This document shows positions 42,432 to 50,962 of a stretch of 64,000 nucleotides of DNA, piece after piece. This stretch comes from Streptomyces sp. 2114.4 (lineage in GTDB: Bacteria > Actinomycetota > Actinomycetes > Streptomycetales > Streptomycetaceae), in NCBI RefSeq assembly GCF_900187385.1, contig NZ_FYEY01000001.1:2790001-2854000 (forward strand). Reading direction: 5' to 3'. Position 1 is the stretch's first letter. Each line of letters opens with the position of its first letter. Made by a program: the position numbers and the translations under genes. The notes beneath the pieces were generated by a model. The model ran no database searches, was not told the DNA's origin, and was given only the letters and a program-made list of their open reading frames with translations.

Positions 42432-43553
42432 ATGAGCGAGAAGCGCGACTCCACCGGCACCGCCGCCTCCCACGACCCGCTCCGCGTCGGCCTCATCGGC
42501 TACGGCCTGGCGGGCTCGGTCTTCCACGCCCCGCTGATCGCGGCCACCGAAGGCCTGCGGCTCGACACCGTCTCGACCACCCATCCGGAGCGGCAGGCGC
42601 AGGCCCGCGCCGGGCATCCCGGGGTCCGTACGGTCGACACGCCCGAGGCGGTGCTCGCCCGTGCCGCGGACCTCGATCTGATCGTGCTGGCGACGCCGAA
42701 CAAGACGCATGTGCCGCTCGCCACCGCCGCCCTGGAGGCCGGTCTGCCGGTGGTGGTCGACAAGCCGCTGGCCGCGACCGCCGCCGAGGCCGAGAAGCTG
42801 GCGGCGCTCGCCGAGGACCGCGGCCTGCTGCTCTCCGTCTTCCAGAACCGCCGCTGGGACAACGACTTCCGCACCGCCCGCAAGCTCATCGAGGAGGGGG
42901 CGCTCGGCGACGTCCACCGCTTCGAGTCCCGCTTCGAGCGCTGGCGGCCGCAGCCCAAGGGCGGCTGGCGCGAGTCCGGCGACCCGGCGGAGCTCGGCGG
43001 CCTGCTCTACGACCTCGGCAGCCACCTCGTCGACCAGGCGCTGGTCCTCTTCGGCCCGGCCGTCTCCGTCTACGCCGAGTCCGTGGTCCGCCGCCCCGGC
43101 GCGGAGGCCGACGACGACTCCTTCATCGCCCTCACGCACGCGAACGGCGTCCGCTCCCACCTGTGGATGAGCGCCACCGCGGCCATGCTGGGCCCGCGCT
43201 TTCGGGTGCTGGGCAGCCGGGCGGGCTATGTGAAGCACGGCCTGGACCCGCAGGAGGCCGCACTGCGCGAGGGCCGCCGGCCCGGTGACGAAGAGGGCGA
43301 CTGGGGCGTGGAGCCGGAGTCCCGCTGGGGCAGGATCGGTGCCGGGTCCTCCCCGCAGAGCGGTGGTGGCGAGCGGGTACCGACGCTGCCGGGCGACTAC
43401 CCCGCCTACTACGCCGCGATCGCACGAGCACTGCGCGAGGGCGGCCGCCCACCGGTGACCGCCACCGAGGCCGCGGCCGCCCTCCGCGCCCTGGAGGCCG
43501 CAAAGCTCTCCGCCGCCGAAGGCCGTACGGTCCACCTCGGAGCGGACACGTGA
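42432..43553 (+). CDS. Gfo/Idh/MocA-family oxidoreductase
   Basis: A 373-residue NAD(P)-dependent sugar or inositol-type dehydrogenase. The Rossmann motif is VGLIGYGLAGSVFHAPLI (YgjR/YcjS-like subgroup), the family signature is VVVDKPLAATAAEAEKL with its catalytic lysine, and LYDLGSHLVDQAL carries the histidine/aspartate of the active site. An insertion with GDEEGDWGVEPESRWGRIG is typical of the YdgJ/YvaA group. ATG 42432 has GGGAG 5 nt upstream. The divergent ROK regulator suggests induction by a sugar. Confidence 0.88.
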   Translation: MSEKRDSTGTAASHDPLRVGLIGYGLAGSVFHAPLIAATEGLRLDTVSTTHPERQAQARAGHPGVRTVDTPEAVLARAADLDLIVLATPNKTHVPLATAALEAGLPVVVDKPLAATAAEAEKLAALAEDRGLLLSVFQNRRWDNDFRTARKLIEEGALGDVHRFESRFERWRPQPKGGWRESGDPAELGGLLYDLGSHLVDQALVLFGPAVSVYAESVVRRPGAEADDDSFIALTHANGVRSHLWMSATAAMLGPRFRVLGSRAGYVKHGLDPQEAALREGRRPGDEEGDWGVEPESRWGRIGAGSSPQSGGGERVPTLPGDYPAYYAAIARALREGGRPPVTATEAAAALRALEAAKLSAAEGRTVHLGADT

Positions 43554-43587
43554 GCGCGGCCCGCCCCGTTCCGCCGTACCGGCTCCC

Positions 43588-44445
43588 TCAGGCCTCCTCG
43601 AGCTGCTGCCGCTGCCGTCCCAGGCCGTCGATCTCCAGTTCCACGATGTCGCCGGCGCGCAGGTAGGGCTTGGGGTCCGGGCGGCCCATGGCGACGCCGG
43701 CCGGGGTGCCGGTGTTGATGACGTCGCCGGGGTGGAGGGTCATGAACTGGCTGACGTAGCGGACGACTTCGGCCACCGGGAAGATCTGTTCGGCGGTGGT
43801 GCCGTCCTGTTTCAGGTCGCCGTTGACCCACAGCCGCAGGCCGAGGGCCTGTGGGTCGGGGACCTCGTCGGCGGTCACCAGCCAGGGGCCCAGGGGGTTG
43901 AACGTCTCGCAGTTCTTGCCCTTGTCCCACTGGCCGCCGCGCTCGATCTGGAAGGCGCGCTCGGAGACGTCGTGGGCCACGGCGTAGCCGGCCACCGCCG
44001 CCAGTGCCTGTGCGTCGCTCTCCAGGTAGCGGGCGCGGCGGCCGATGACGACCGCCAACTCCACCTCCCAGTCGGTCTTCACGCTGCCGCGCGGGACCAG
44101 CACGGTGTCCTCGGGTCCGACGACCGTGTCGGGGGCCTTCATGAAGAGGATCGGCTCCTCGGGGGGCGTGGCCCCCGTCTCCCGGGCGTGGTCGTGGTAG
44201 TTCAGCCCGATGCACACGATCTTGCCGATCCGGGCCAGCGGCGGGCCGGTGCGCAGCCCGGCCGCGTCGAGCTCTGGCAGCTCGCCGGACGCGGCGGCGG
44301 CGCGGAGGCGCGCCAGTGTTCCGTCGTCGGCGAGCAGCGCTCCGTCGATGTCCGGCACCAGGCCGGACAGGTCCCGCAGGACCCCGGCCTCATCGAGCAG
44401 CGCCGGGCGTTCCGCCCCCACCGTTCCGACACGCATCAGCTTCAT
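43588..44445 (-). CDS. fumarylacetoacetate hydrolase family protein
   Basis: A 285-residue FAH-fold hydrolase. KIVCIGLNYHDHARETG, the metal-binding EPILFMKAPDTV and DWEVELAVVIG, then KGKNCETFNPLGPWLVTADEV and GDVINTGTPAGVAMG are the family blocks, with all acidic metal ligands present. Members cleave fumarylpyruvate, acylpyruvates or 2-hydroxyhepta-dienedioate; the true substrate is unknown. ATG 44445 has GGGAG 9 nt upstream. Convergent with the oxidoreductase gene with only 34 bp between stops, and same strand as the YidC gene but not closely linked. Confidence 0.87.
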   Translation of the reverse strand: MKLMRVGTVGAERPALLDEAGVLRDLSGLVPDIDGALLADDGTLARLRAAAASGELPELDAAGLRTGPPLARIGKIVCIGLNYHDHARETGATPPEEPILFMKAPDTVVGPEDTVLVPRGSVKTDWEVELAVVIGRRARYLESDAQALAAVAGYAVAHDVSERAFQIERGGQWDKGKNCETFNPLGPWLVTADEVPDPQALGLRLWVNGDLKQDGTTAEQIFPVAEVVRYVSQFMTLHPGDVINTGTPAGVAMGRPDPKPYLRAGDIVELEIDGLGRQRQQLEEA

Positions 44446-44582
44446 CGGTTCCACTCCCGTGGTCGAAGGTCGGCCCGGCAAAGGGAATTCCGGGCCGGCC
44501 GATGGGGACGGCCATCGAGCGATTCGGCCGATCGTCCAAGAACGGGGTCCGGTCTGCAAGACCCCGTTCACGGACTGGACCG

Positions 44583-45650
44583 TTACCGGGTGGTAGTGGC
44601 GATCTCCTCGACGGTCTTCCCGGTGGGTTTTCCGAGGGCCTTTCCGGTGGGCGTCCGGTCGCCGGTCCCGGCCTGGGAGTTGGCCCTCGCGCGGGCCGCG
44701 CGCTGCCGGGCCGCGCGGGTCTTCGGCGCGCCCCTGCGGTCCGTACCGCCCCTGCGGTCCGTACGCTGCGACACCGGACGCTGCGACGACGGGCCCTGTT
44801 GCGGGGTCCGCGTGCCCGGGGTGCCGTCAGCCGGGGCGGGGGCCTGGTCCCCGGACGGGACGACGGTCTTCGCCTTGGTGCGGGCCGGCTTCCCCCCGGA
44901 CGGTGCCGCCGCGGTGGCCGCGGCTGCCTCGCCGCGCTCCCGCTCCCGGTGCAGCAGCGCCCGCTCGCAGGCCGTCCAGATCGTCGTCGTGACCGTGTAG
45001 AGCCCGGCGGCCAGCGGCACCACGGCCACCGTGATCAGCATGCCGAAGGACAGCAGCGGCATCACCTTGGCCATGGAGGCCGTCCCGGGCAGTGCCGCGC
45101 CGGCGCCCGCGGCCGGCTGCGGGGCCTTGGCCATCGTGGCGCGGGCCCGGCGGAAGTTCCAGGTGGCGACGGCCGCGATCAGCGCGAACAGTGCGAGGTA
45201 GACCCGCCCCTGCGGCCCGAAGGGCCCGCCGTCCGCCAGCGCCTGGCTCCAGTGGCCGCCGAGCGGCGCCCCCAGCAGCGTGTGGTGCAGGAGGCCGCCG
45301 CCCCCGGTGGAGAACAGGTGGTACATCACGAAGAAGACGGGCAGCTGCAGCAGGGTCGGCAGACACCCGGCCAGCGGCGAGGAGCCGGTCTCGGCGTACA
45401 GCTCGGACGTCGCCTTCTGCAGGCGCTCGGGGTGGCCCTTGTGCTTGCGCTGCAGTGCGGCGAGCTGCGGGGCGAGCGCCGTACGGGCCCTCTCGCCGCG
45501 GGCCGCGGCGCGGGCGAGCGGGTGCAGCGCGGCGCGGACGCCGAGGGTGCACGAAACGATGGCGGCGGCCATGGCCGCGCTGCCGAAGAGCGGGGCGAGC
45601 GCCGCGGCGCCGTGCGCCAGCGCGTCGCCGAGGAAGCCGAACAGGGACAT
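44583..45650 (-). CDS. yidC: YidC/Oxa1-family membrane protein insertase (paralogue)
   Basis: A 355-residue insertase with five membrane segments (about 20-40, 95-112, 150-165, 195-218). The family core is AALHPLARAAARGERART, LQRKHKGHPERLQKATSELYAE, PLAGCLPTLLQLPVFFVMYHLF and MPLLSFGMLITVAVVPLAAGLYTVTT. The positively charged arginine of the groove is likely in VRAALHPL. The 120-residue C-terminal tail is disordered and basic, a ribosome-binding-type feature. Most Streptomyces have a housekeeping yidC near oriC, so this is likely a second copy. Downstream of the small DUF6412-like gene on the same strand. Confidence 0.86.
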   Translation of the reverse strand: MSLFGFLGDALAHGAAALAPLFGSAAMAAAIVSCTLGVRAALHPLARAAARGERARTALAPQLAALQRKHKGHPERLQKATSELYAETGSSPLAGCLPTLLQLPVFFVMYHLFSTGGGGLLHHTLLGAPLGGHWSQALADGGPFGPQGRVYLALFALIAAVATWNFRRARATMAKAPQPAAGAGAALPGTASMAKVMPLLSFGMLITVAVVPLAAGLYTVTTTIWTACERALLHRERERGEAAAATAAAPSGGKPARTKAKTVVPSGDQAPAPADGTPGTRTPQQGPSSQRPVSQRTDRRGGTDRRGAPKTRAARQRAARARANSQAGTGDRTPTGKALGKPTGKTVEEIATTTR

Positions 45651-45812
45651 GGGTGTGAGCCCTCCACGGGGTCTCGTCGTGCCGGGATGAGGAGTCGGCG
45701 TGACGAGCCGCGCGGACGCGGAATGCGGTGCGGTGACCGGACCGGATGCGGAGCTGCAGACCTGCGGTGCGGTGCTGCGGACCGGATGCGGTGCGGTGAG
45801 CGGACCGGGCGC

Positions 45813-46118
45813 CTACGCGGCCGTCGGGAGGGCGCGGCCCGGTGCTCGGGGGCGCGGGCGGCCGGCCGCGTCGGGATCACGTTGGGGCAGGAACGCCGTG
45901 CGCCGCTCGCGGTCGCGCAGCGCCGTACGGATCCGGCCCGGTGGCAGAGGCCGGGCGCAGGCCGCGATCAGGAAGGCGCGGCACAGGAGCAGCAGCGCAC
46001 CGGTGGTCGCGGCCGCGGTCAGGGCGGCGGTGAGGCCGGTCTGCGTGAGCAGGAAGCCGGCCAGGACGAAGAGGAGTGCCGAGGTGTACAGGCGCCAGAC
46101 GTCGAGGATGCGGTACAT
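45813..46118 (-). CDS. small membrane protein (DUF6412-like)
   Basis: A 101-residue protein with two hydrophobic helices (TSALLFVLAGFLLTQTGLTA and a second at about 33-50) and an Arg/Pro-rich cytoplasmic tail. I believe this family (DUF6412) is found beside the second YidC in Streptomyces, where it may be an accessory factor. ATG 46118 has GAGGAGG 8 nt upstream. It is 162 bp upstream of yidC on the same strand, so it likely leads that transcript. Confidence 0.7.
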   Translation of the reverse strand: MYRILDVWRLYTSALLFVLAGFLLTQTGLTAALTAAATTGALLLLCRAFLIAACARPLPPGRIRTALRDRERRTAFLPQRDPDAAGRPRPRAPGRALPTAA

Positions 46119-46278
46119 CCGGCGGCCTCCTCGGGTTGTCCGGTCGTCAAGACTTATCGGCTTCCGCTCAAGAGTAGCCACAGATCTGGGCAGCCGGGAG
46201 CCCGGCCGATAACTTGCCCCCCTGCCGTCGGGACGTCGGCAGGACCAGGGGGCCAAGGGGGAACACCTAGGAGGTGCT

Positions 46279-48177
46279 GTGCGCGACATCAGCGTTCCGG
46301 CCGTGGCGGCTCGACTGCGGACCGGCGGTCTTGCCGATTCCGTCTTCGACACCGCGAACCACCAGCCGGATTTCGCTCAGCTCGCCCGCCGCGACGCCAG
46401 AGCGTCCGGCGGCTGGCAGGAGGTGTCCGCGGCGGAATTCCGGGACGAAGTCATGGCCCTGGCCAGGGGGCTGCTGGCGGACGGGGTACGGCCCGGCACC
46501 CGGGTCGCGCTGATGTCCCGTACGCGCTACGAGTGGACGCTGTTCACCTATGCGCTGTGGGCGATCGGCGGACAGCTCGTACCGGTCTATCCGACCGCAT
46601 CGGCCGAGCAGGTGCGCTGCATCCTCGCCGGGGCGAAGGTCACCGCGATCGTCGTCGAGAACGAGGCGCAGGCCATGACCGTGGCCGAGGCCTGCAACGA
46701 GCAGGCCAGACTGCGCCGGCTGTGGCAGCTGGACCTGGACTGCGTCCGGCGGCTGACGGAGGAGGGCACCCGGCTGCCCGAGGCGGAGGTGCACCGGCTG
46801 CGCCACATGGTCTCCCCGGAGGGGATCGCGGCGATCGTGTACACCTCGGGGACCACCGGGCGCCCGCGCGGCTGTGTGATCACCCACGCCAATCTCGCCG
46901 CCGAGTGCGACACCCTCTACGCGGGCTGGGGCGGGCTGCTGGCCGCGCCCGGCGAACGCCCGTCGCTGCTGGCCTTCCTGCCGTTCGCGCAGATCTACGG
47001 GCTGATGGTGCAGGTGGCGTGTCTGCGCGGCGGGGTGAAGCTCGCCCACCAGCCCGATGTGTCGTCGCAGGAGCTGCTGCCGGCCCTGGCCTCGTTCCGT
47101 CCGACGTTCCTGTTCGCGGTGCCGCACGTCTTCGAGAAGATCTGCACCCGCGCCCGGCTGGCCGCCGAAGCGGCGGGCCGGCGGCGGACGTTCGACGCGG
47201 CGATGACGGTGGCGGTGCGCTACGCGGAGGCGATGGCCGAGGAGGCGCGGGGCACCGGGCGCGGACCCGACCCGTTCCTGCGGGCCCGGCACGCGCTCTA
47301 CGACCGGCTGGTCTACTCCCGCATCCGGCAGACGCTGGGCGGCCGGGTGCGCACCGCGGTCTGTGGCGGCTCACCGCTCCTGCGCGAACTGGGCCTGCTC
47401 TTCGCCGGGATGGGCATCACCGTCTACGACGGCTACGGCCTGACGGAGACCAGCGGCGCGATCACCGTCCAGCCGCCCGGCAAGGTGCGGTTCGGCACGG
47501 TGGGCCGCCCGCTGCCGGGCAGCGCGGTGCATCTGGCGCTGGACGGCGAGGTGTGGGTGCGCGGTCCGGTGGTGTTCGCCGGCTACCTCGACGAGGACGG
47601 CACCACGGGCAGCGGGCTCTACGACGGCTGGCTGCCGACCGGCGACCTGGGGCATCTGGACGAGGACGGCTATCTCGTCATCACCGGCCGCAAGAAGGAC
47701 ATGCTCATCACCAGCAACGGCAAGAGCGTGGCCCCGCAGGGGCTGGAGCAGCGGCTGTGCTCCCATCCGCTGATCTCGCAGGCCGTGGTGGTCGGCGACA
47801 ACCGGCCCTATGTCACCGCCCTGCTCACGCTGGACCCCGAGGCGCTGGAGCACTGGCGCAAGCTGCGGGACGAGCCCAGCGCCGACAGCACGGCACCGAC
47901 GCCGGAGGAACAACTGCAGGCGGAGGTCCGGCGGGCGGTGGCGCGCGCCAACGCGTCGGTGTCGCGGGCCGAGTCGATCCGCGCCTTCCGGGTGCTGCCG
48001 GGCCAGTTCAGCCAGGAGTCCGGGCTGATGACGCCGTCGCTCAAGCTGCGCCGGGCGGCGATCGTCAGAACCTACGCAGCGGAGATCGACGCCCTGTACG
48101 CGGAGGGCAAGCGCGAGGAGCCCGGCACGCGGCGCGACCGCCGCCGCTGGGCCGCGGCGGGGCTGTACGCGCGCTGA
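46279..48177 (+). CDS. long-chain fatty acid-CoA ligase (FadD15-like)
   Basis: A 632-residue adenylate-forming ligase. IVYTSGTTGRPRGCVITHAN is the phosphate-binding loop, FLPFAQIYGLMVQ the acyl-binding part, YDGYGLTETSGAITVQ the adenine motif, and GDLGHLDEDGYLVITGRKKDMLITSNGKS the hinge and A8 region. SLKLRRAAIVR carries the C-terminal catalytic lysine region. It activates long-chain fatty acids for beta-oxidation or lipid synthesis. GTG 46279 has a near-perfect AGGAGG 6 nt upstream. It is divergent from the DUF6412/yidC transcript. Confidence 0.89.
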   Translation: MRDISVPAVAARLRTGGLADSVFDTANHQPDFAQLARRDARASGGWQEVSAAEFRDEVMALARGLLADGVRPGTRVALMSRTRYEWTLFTYALWAIGGQLVPVYPTASAEQVRCILAGAKVTAIVVENEAQAMTVAEACNEQARLRRLWQLDLDCVRRLTEEGTRLPEAEVHRLRHMVSPEGIAAIVYTSGTTGRPRGCVITHANLAAECDTLYAGWGGLLAAPGERPSLLAFLPFAQIYGLMVQVACLRGGVKLAHQPDVSSQELLPALASFRPTFLFAVPHVFEKICTRARLAAEAAGRRRTFDAAMTVAVRYAEAMAEEARGTGRGPDPFLRARHALYDRLVYSRIRQTLGGRVRTAVCGGSPLLRELGLLFAGMGITVYDGYGLTETSGAITVQPPGKVRFGTVGRPLPGSAVHLALDGEVWVRGPVVFAGYLDEDGTTGSGLYDGWLPTGDLGHLDEDGYLVITGRKKDMLITSNGKSVAPQGLEQRLCSHPLISQAVVVGDNRPYVTALLTLDPEALEHWRKLRDEPSADSTAPTPEEQLQAEVRRAVARANASVSRAESIRAFRVLPGQFSQESGLMTPSLKLRRAAIVRTYAAEIDALYAEGKREEPGTRRDRRRWAAAGLYAR

Positions 48178-48212
48178 GCACCGCACGCTGACACGACGCA
48201 CACCGCGCTGGA

Positions 48213-48271
48213 CGGGCCCGGCCGGGCATACGAAATCCGACGCACGTCACCCGTTCCCCCGGCCGGGCCCG
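48213..48271 (+). terminator. large-loop hairpin after the fatty acid-CoA ligase gene
   Basis: The 14-nt arm CGGGCCCGGCCGGG (48213-48226) is exactly complementary to CCCGGCCGGGCCCG (48258-48271), with a 31-nt loop. It sits 36 bp after the stop codon. Confidence 0.6.
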
Positions 48272-48401
48272 CACGCGGCACCGTAGCAGTGCCGCGGCGG
48301 GCCCGGCCGTTATTTGTCCAGGGGTGAGGACCCGGGTCCGCCGGGCCGGTGCGGCACTTAGCGTCCGGTGGGATTCCAGTAGTGACGAACCGGGAGGCCG
48401 T

Positions 48402-49049
48402 GTGCGGTCCATCCTCAGCAATTCCGCAACATCCGGGCGGACCATCGCCACCGGCCTGGTGGTGGCCGCGCTCGTGGCCACGCTCGCGGCGCTGCTGCTG
48501 CCCGTCCAGCTCTTCGGCGAGGCCCAGGCCTCGGCGACCACCACCCTCTCGTACGACGACGACGGCGGGGGCACGGTCAGCACCCGCTACGGTCCGCTCA
48601 CCGCGATGGACCGGGACTTCGTACGCAAGGTCAAGCTGGCCGGGCTGTGGGAGCTGCCCTCGGGCCGGATGGCGCAGCAGCGCGGGACGACCGCCGCCGT
48701 CCGCACGGCCGGCAACCACCTCGTGGCGGGACACACCGAGCTGGACCGGCGGTCGAACGAGGCCGGGCAGGCGCTCGGCGTCGACCTGCCCACGGAGCCC
48801 AACGTCGCCCAGCAGGGCTGGCTCGGGCAGCTCAAGGCCGCCCAGGGCAAGGAGTTCGACGCGACGCTGGCCGAGTTGCTGCGCCGGGCCCACGGCAAGG
48901 TCTTCGGGCTGGTCGCCCTGGTCCGCGATCAGACCAAGAACACGATGGTGCGTGCCCTGGCGGACCGCGCCAACAGCGTCGTGCTGGACCACATCACGGT
49001 CCTGGAGAAGACCGGGAACGTCGACTTCAACACCCTGCACACCAGCTGA
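48402..49049 (+). CDS. DUF4142 secreted protein
   Basis: A 215-residue protein with a signal/anchor helix (GLVVAALVATLAALLLPVQL), an acidic spacer, and a helical DUF4142 domain (LTAMDRDFVRKVKLAGLWEL; AVRTAGNHLVAGHTELDRRS; DATLAELLRRAHGKVFGLVAL). DUF4142 proteins are ferritin-like or four-helix extracytoplasmic proteins of unknown role. GTG 48402 follows GGGAGG. The next secreted-protein gene starts 93 bp downstream on the same strand, and the pair may share a transcript. Confidence 0.82.
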   Translation: MRSILSNSATSGRTIATGLVVAALVATLAALLLPVQLFGEAQASATTTLSYDDDGGGTVSTRYGPLTAMDRDFVRKVKLAGLWELPSGRMAQQRGTTAAVRTAGNHLVAGHTELDRRSNEAGQALGVDLPTEPNVAQQGWLGQLKAAQGKEFDATLAELLRRAHGKVFGLVALVRDQTKNTMVRALADRANSVVLDHITVLEKTGNVDFNTLHTS

Positions 49050-49142
49050 CCGCAGGCAGTTCCCGGTTCTTGGGATCGCCCACAACCCCTGTGAAACCGA
49101 CCAGGACGACACCCCTCACATCGGACGAAGCGAAGTGATCTC

Positions 49143-50639
49143 ATGAGGCAACGGCAACAGGCCCATAAACGCTCGCGTTTGACGAACAGAATGCTCATCG
49201 GCGCGACCGCCCTCCTGCTGGGCGGCGGCGGGCTCGCCGCCTACGCCACCACGGCGCTGGCGGGCAACCAGACCACCCCCGGCACGGCGTCCGGCCATCA
49301 GCACACCGCGTCCGGCATCACCATCTCCTGCCCCGATGTGGGCGAACGGCTGCGGACCGTTCCGCGCAGCGCCCAGCTCCCGGTCTCCAAGGGGCTGTCC
49401 GCACTCGACAGGCAGGTGCACGACGCGTACCACAAGATGATGGGCGGCAGCGGCAGTGCCGTCATGGCCCCGCTCAAGGCGCAGCGGGAGAAGACCATCA
49501 GGATGATGGTCACCGCGATCGCCAAGAACACCAAGCGGCCGGGCTATCTGATCAAGATGAGCGGCTGTACCACCAAGCCCGTGACCGAGGGCGCCGGCGC
49601 GGGCGGCAACGACTCCACGAAGACCGTGAAGGAGGGCTGGTACCAGGGGCAGGCCCCGAACCAGACCCAGGGCGACCAGCAGGGGCAGCAGCAAGGTCAG
49701 CAGGGCCAGGACCCGAACCAGCAGGGACAGCAGGGCGGCCAGCAGGGACAGGCCGGCGGGCCCTCCCCCGACGACTTCGTGGACATCACCACCGTCCAGC
49801 CGAACGCGGACGCCCCGCCGTTCGCCGCCCCCAAGGGGGGCAACGCCTCGACCGGCACCTTCACCACCGAGTGCGGGCGCAACGAGGACGGCCACTTCAA
49901 CTCCGACAACGTCATCGTGACCCCGGGTGTCAGCAACGGCGCCCACCACACGCACGACTACGTCGGCAACAAGGCCACCGACGCCTTCGCCGACGACAAC
50001 AAGCTCGCCGCCTCCGACACCACCTGCAACAACGGCGACCAGTCCACCCACTACTGGCCCGTGCTGCGCAAGCTGGACGGCAACGCGGAGCAGAAGCCGG
50101 GCGCCGCGCAGGACGCCAACGTCGGCACGACCCTGACCCCGGCCACGGTGACCCTGAAGTTCCGTGGCAGCCAGGTCGGCCAGGTCGAGGCGATGCCCCG
50201 TTTCATGAAGATCATCACCGGCGACGCCAAGGCGTTCACCAACGGCACCAAGAACGCCAACGCCTCCTGGAGCTGCACCGGCTTCGAGGACCGGCAGCTG
50301 AAGGACAAGTACCCGCTGTGCCCGCAGGGTTCCCAGGTCGTGCGGACCTTCGCCTTCCAGAACTGCTGGAACGGCCGGGACATCGACAGCGGCAACCACC
50401 GCGACCACGTGGCGTTCTCGGACCAGAACGGCGTCTGCCCCAACGGCTTCAAGGCGATCCCGCAGCTCACCCAGCGGATCACCTACGACGTCCCGCAGGG
50501 CCAGAGCTTCGCGGTGGACAGCTTCCCCGAGCAGCTGCACAAACCGGTGACCGACCACGGTGACTTCATCAACGTGATGCCGGACCAGCTGATGAGCAAG
50601 GCGGTCGACTGCATCAACAGCGGCCGTAACTGCACCTGA
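49143..50639 (+). CDS. secreted DUF1996 protein
   Basis: A 498-residue exported protein. A signal peptide (LIGATALLLGGGGLAAYATTALA) is followed by a helical region, a Gln/Gly-rich linker (residues about 160-205) and the DUF1996 domain (FTTECGRNEDGHFNSDN; GAHHTHDYVGN; HYWPVLRKLDGN; CWNGRDIDSGNHRDHVAF). DUF1996 is a cysteine- and histidine-rich domain also found in fungal secreted proteins, with possible carbohydrate or metal function. It is followed by a perfect 14-bp hairpin. Confidence 0.85.
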   Translation: MRQRQQAHKRSRLTNRMLIGATALLLGGGGLAAYATTALAGNQTTPGTASGHQHTASGITISCPDVGERLRTVPRSAQLPVSKGLSALDRQVHDAYHKMMGGSGSAVMAPLKAQREKTIRMMVTAIAKNTKRPGYLIKMSGCTTKPVTEGAGAGGNDSTKTVKEGWYQGQAPNQTQGDQQGQQQGQQGQDPNQQGQQGGQQGQAGGPSPDDFVDITTVQPNADAPPFAAPKGGNASTGTFTTECGRNEDGHFNSDNVIVTPGVSNGAHHTHDYVGNKATDAFADDNKLAASDTTCNNGDQSTHYWPVLRKLDGNAEQKPGAAQDANVGTTLTPATVTLKFRGSQVGQVEAMPRFMKIITGDAKAFTNGTKNANASWSCTGFEDRQLKDKYPLCPQGSQVVRTFAFQNCWNGRDIDSGNHRDHVAFSDQNGVCPNGFKAIPQLTQRITYDVPQGQSFAVDSFPEQLHKPVTDHGDFINVMPDQLMSKAVDCINSGRNCT

Positions 50640-50658
50640 ACCCGACCCCGGTGAGCCC

Positions 50659-50690
50659 TGAGCCCCTTGGGGGATTCCCCAAGGGGCTCA
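50659..50690 (+). terminator. perfect 14-bp hairpin after the DUF1996 gene
   Basis: TGAGCCCCTTGGGG (50659-50672) and CCCCAAGGGGCTCA (50677-50690) around GATT, 19 bp after the stop codon. Confidence 0.85.
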
Positions 50691-50741
50691 CTCACGGGCC
50701 GTCGTCGGCGGGTGGCCGCGGTGGCCGGTGGGCCTGGGGCG

Positions 50742-50797
50742 GTGGGTGGTGCCCGGTGGGTGGTGCCCGGTGGGCGGTGCCCGGTGGGCGGTGCCCG
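50742..50797. repeat. 4 x 14-bp tandem repeat
   Basis: Two copies of GTGGGTGGTGCCCG and two of GTGGGCGGTGCCCG in the 323-bp convergent gap between the DUF1996 and PucR genes. The gap otherwise holds only the two terminators. Confidence 0.85.
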
Positions 50798-50828
50798 GGC
50801 ATGGCTCACGGCTCACCGCCCACGGCAA

Positions 50829-50872
50829 AGCAGCGGCCCCGACCCGGATGTCCGGGGGTCGGGGCCGCTGCT
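50829..50872 (-). terminator. 17-bp perfect hairpin, terminator of the PucR-type gene
   Basis: AGCAGCGGCCCCGACCC (50829-50845) is exactly complementary to 50856-50872. It lies 90 bp beyond the stop of the minus-strand regulator. Confidence 0.75.
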
Positions 50873-50962
50873 CGGCGCCGGGTGGCTGTCGCTGTGCCGG
50901 AAGGCCCCCACCGTTCCGGTCTGCCGTCAGCTCAAGGGGCGCGGTGCTGCATCCGCCGGTCC

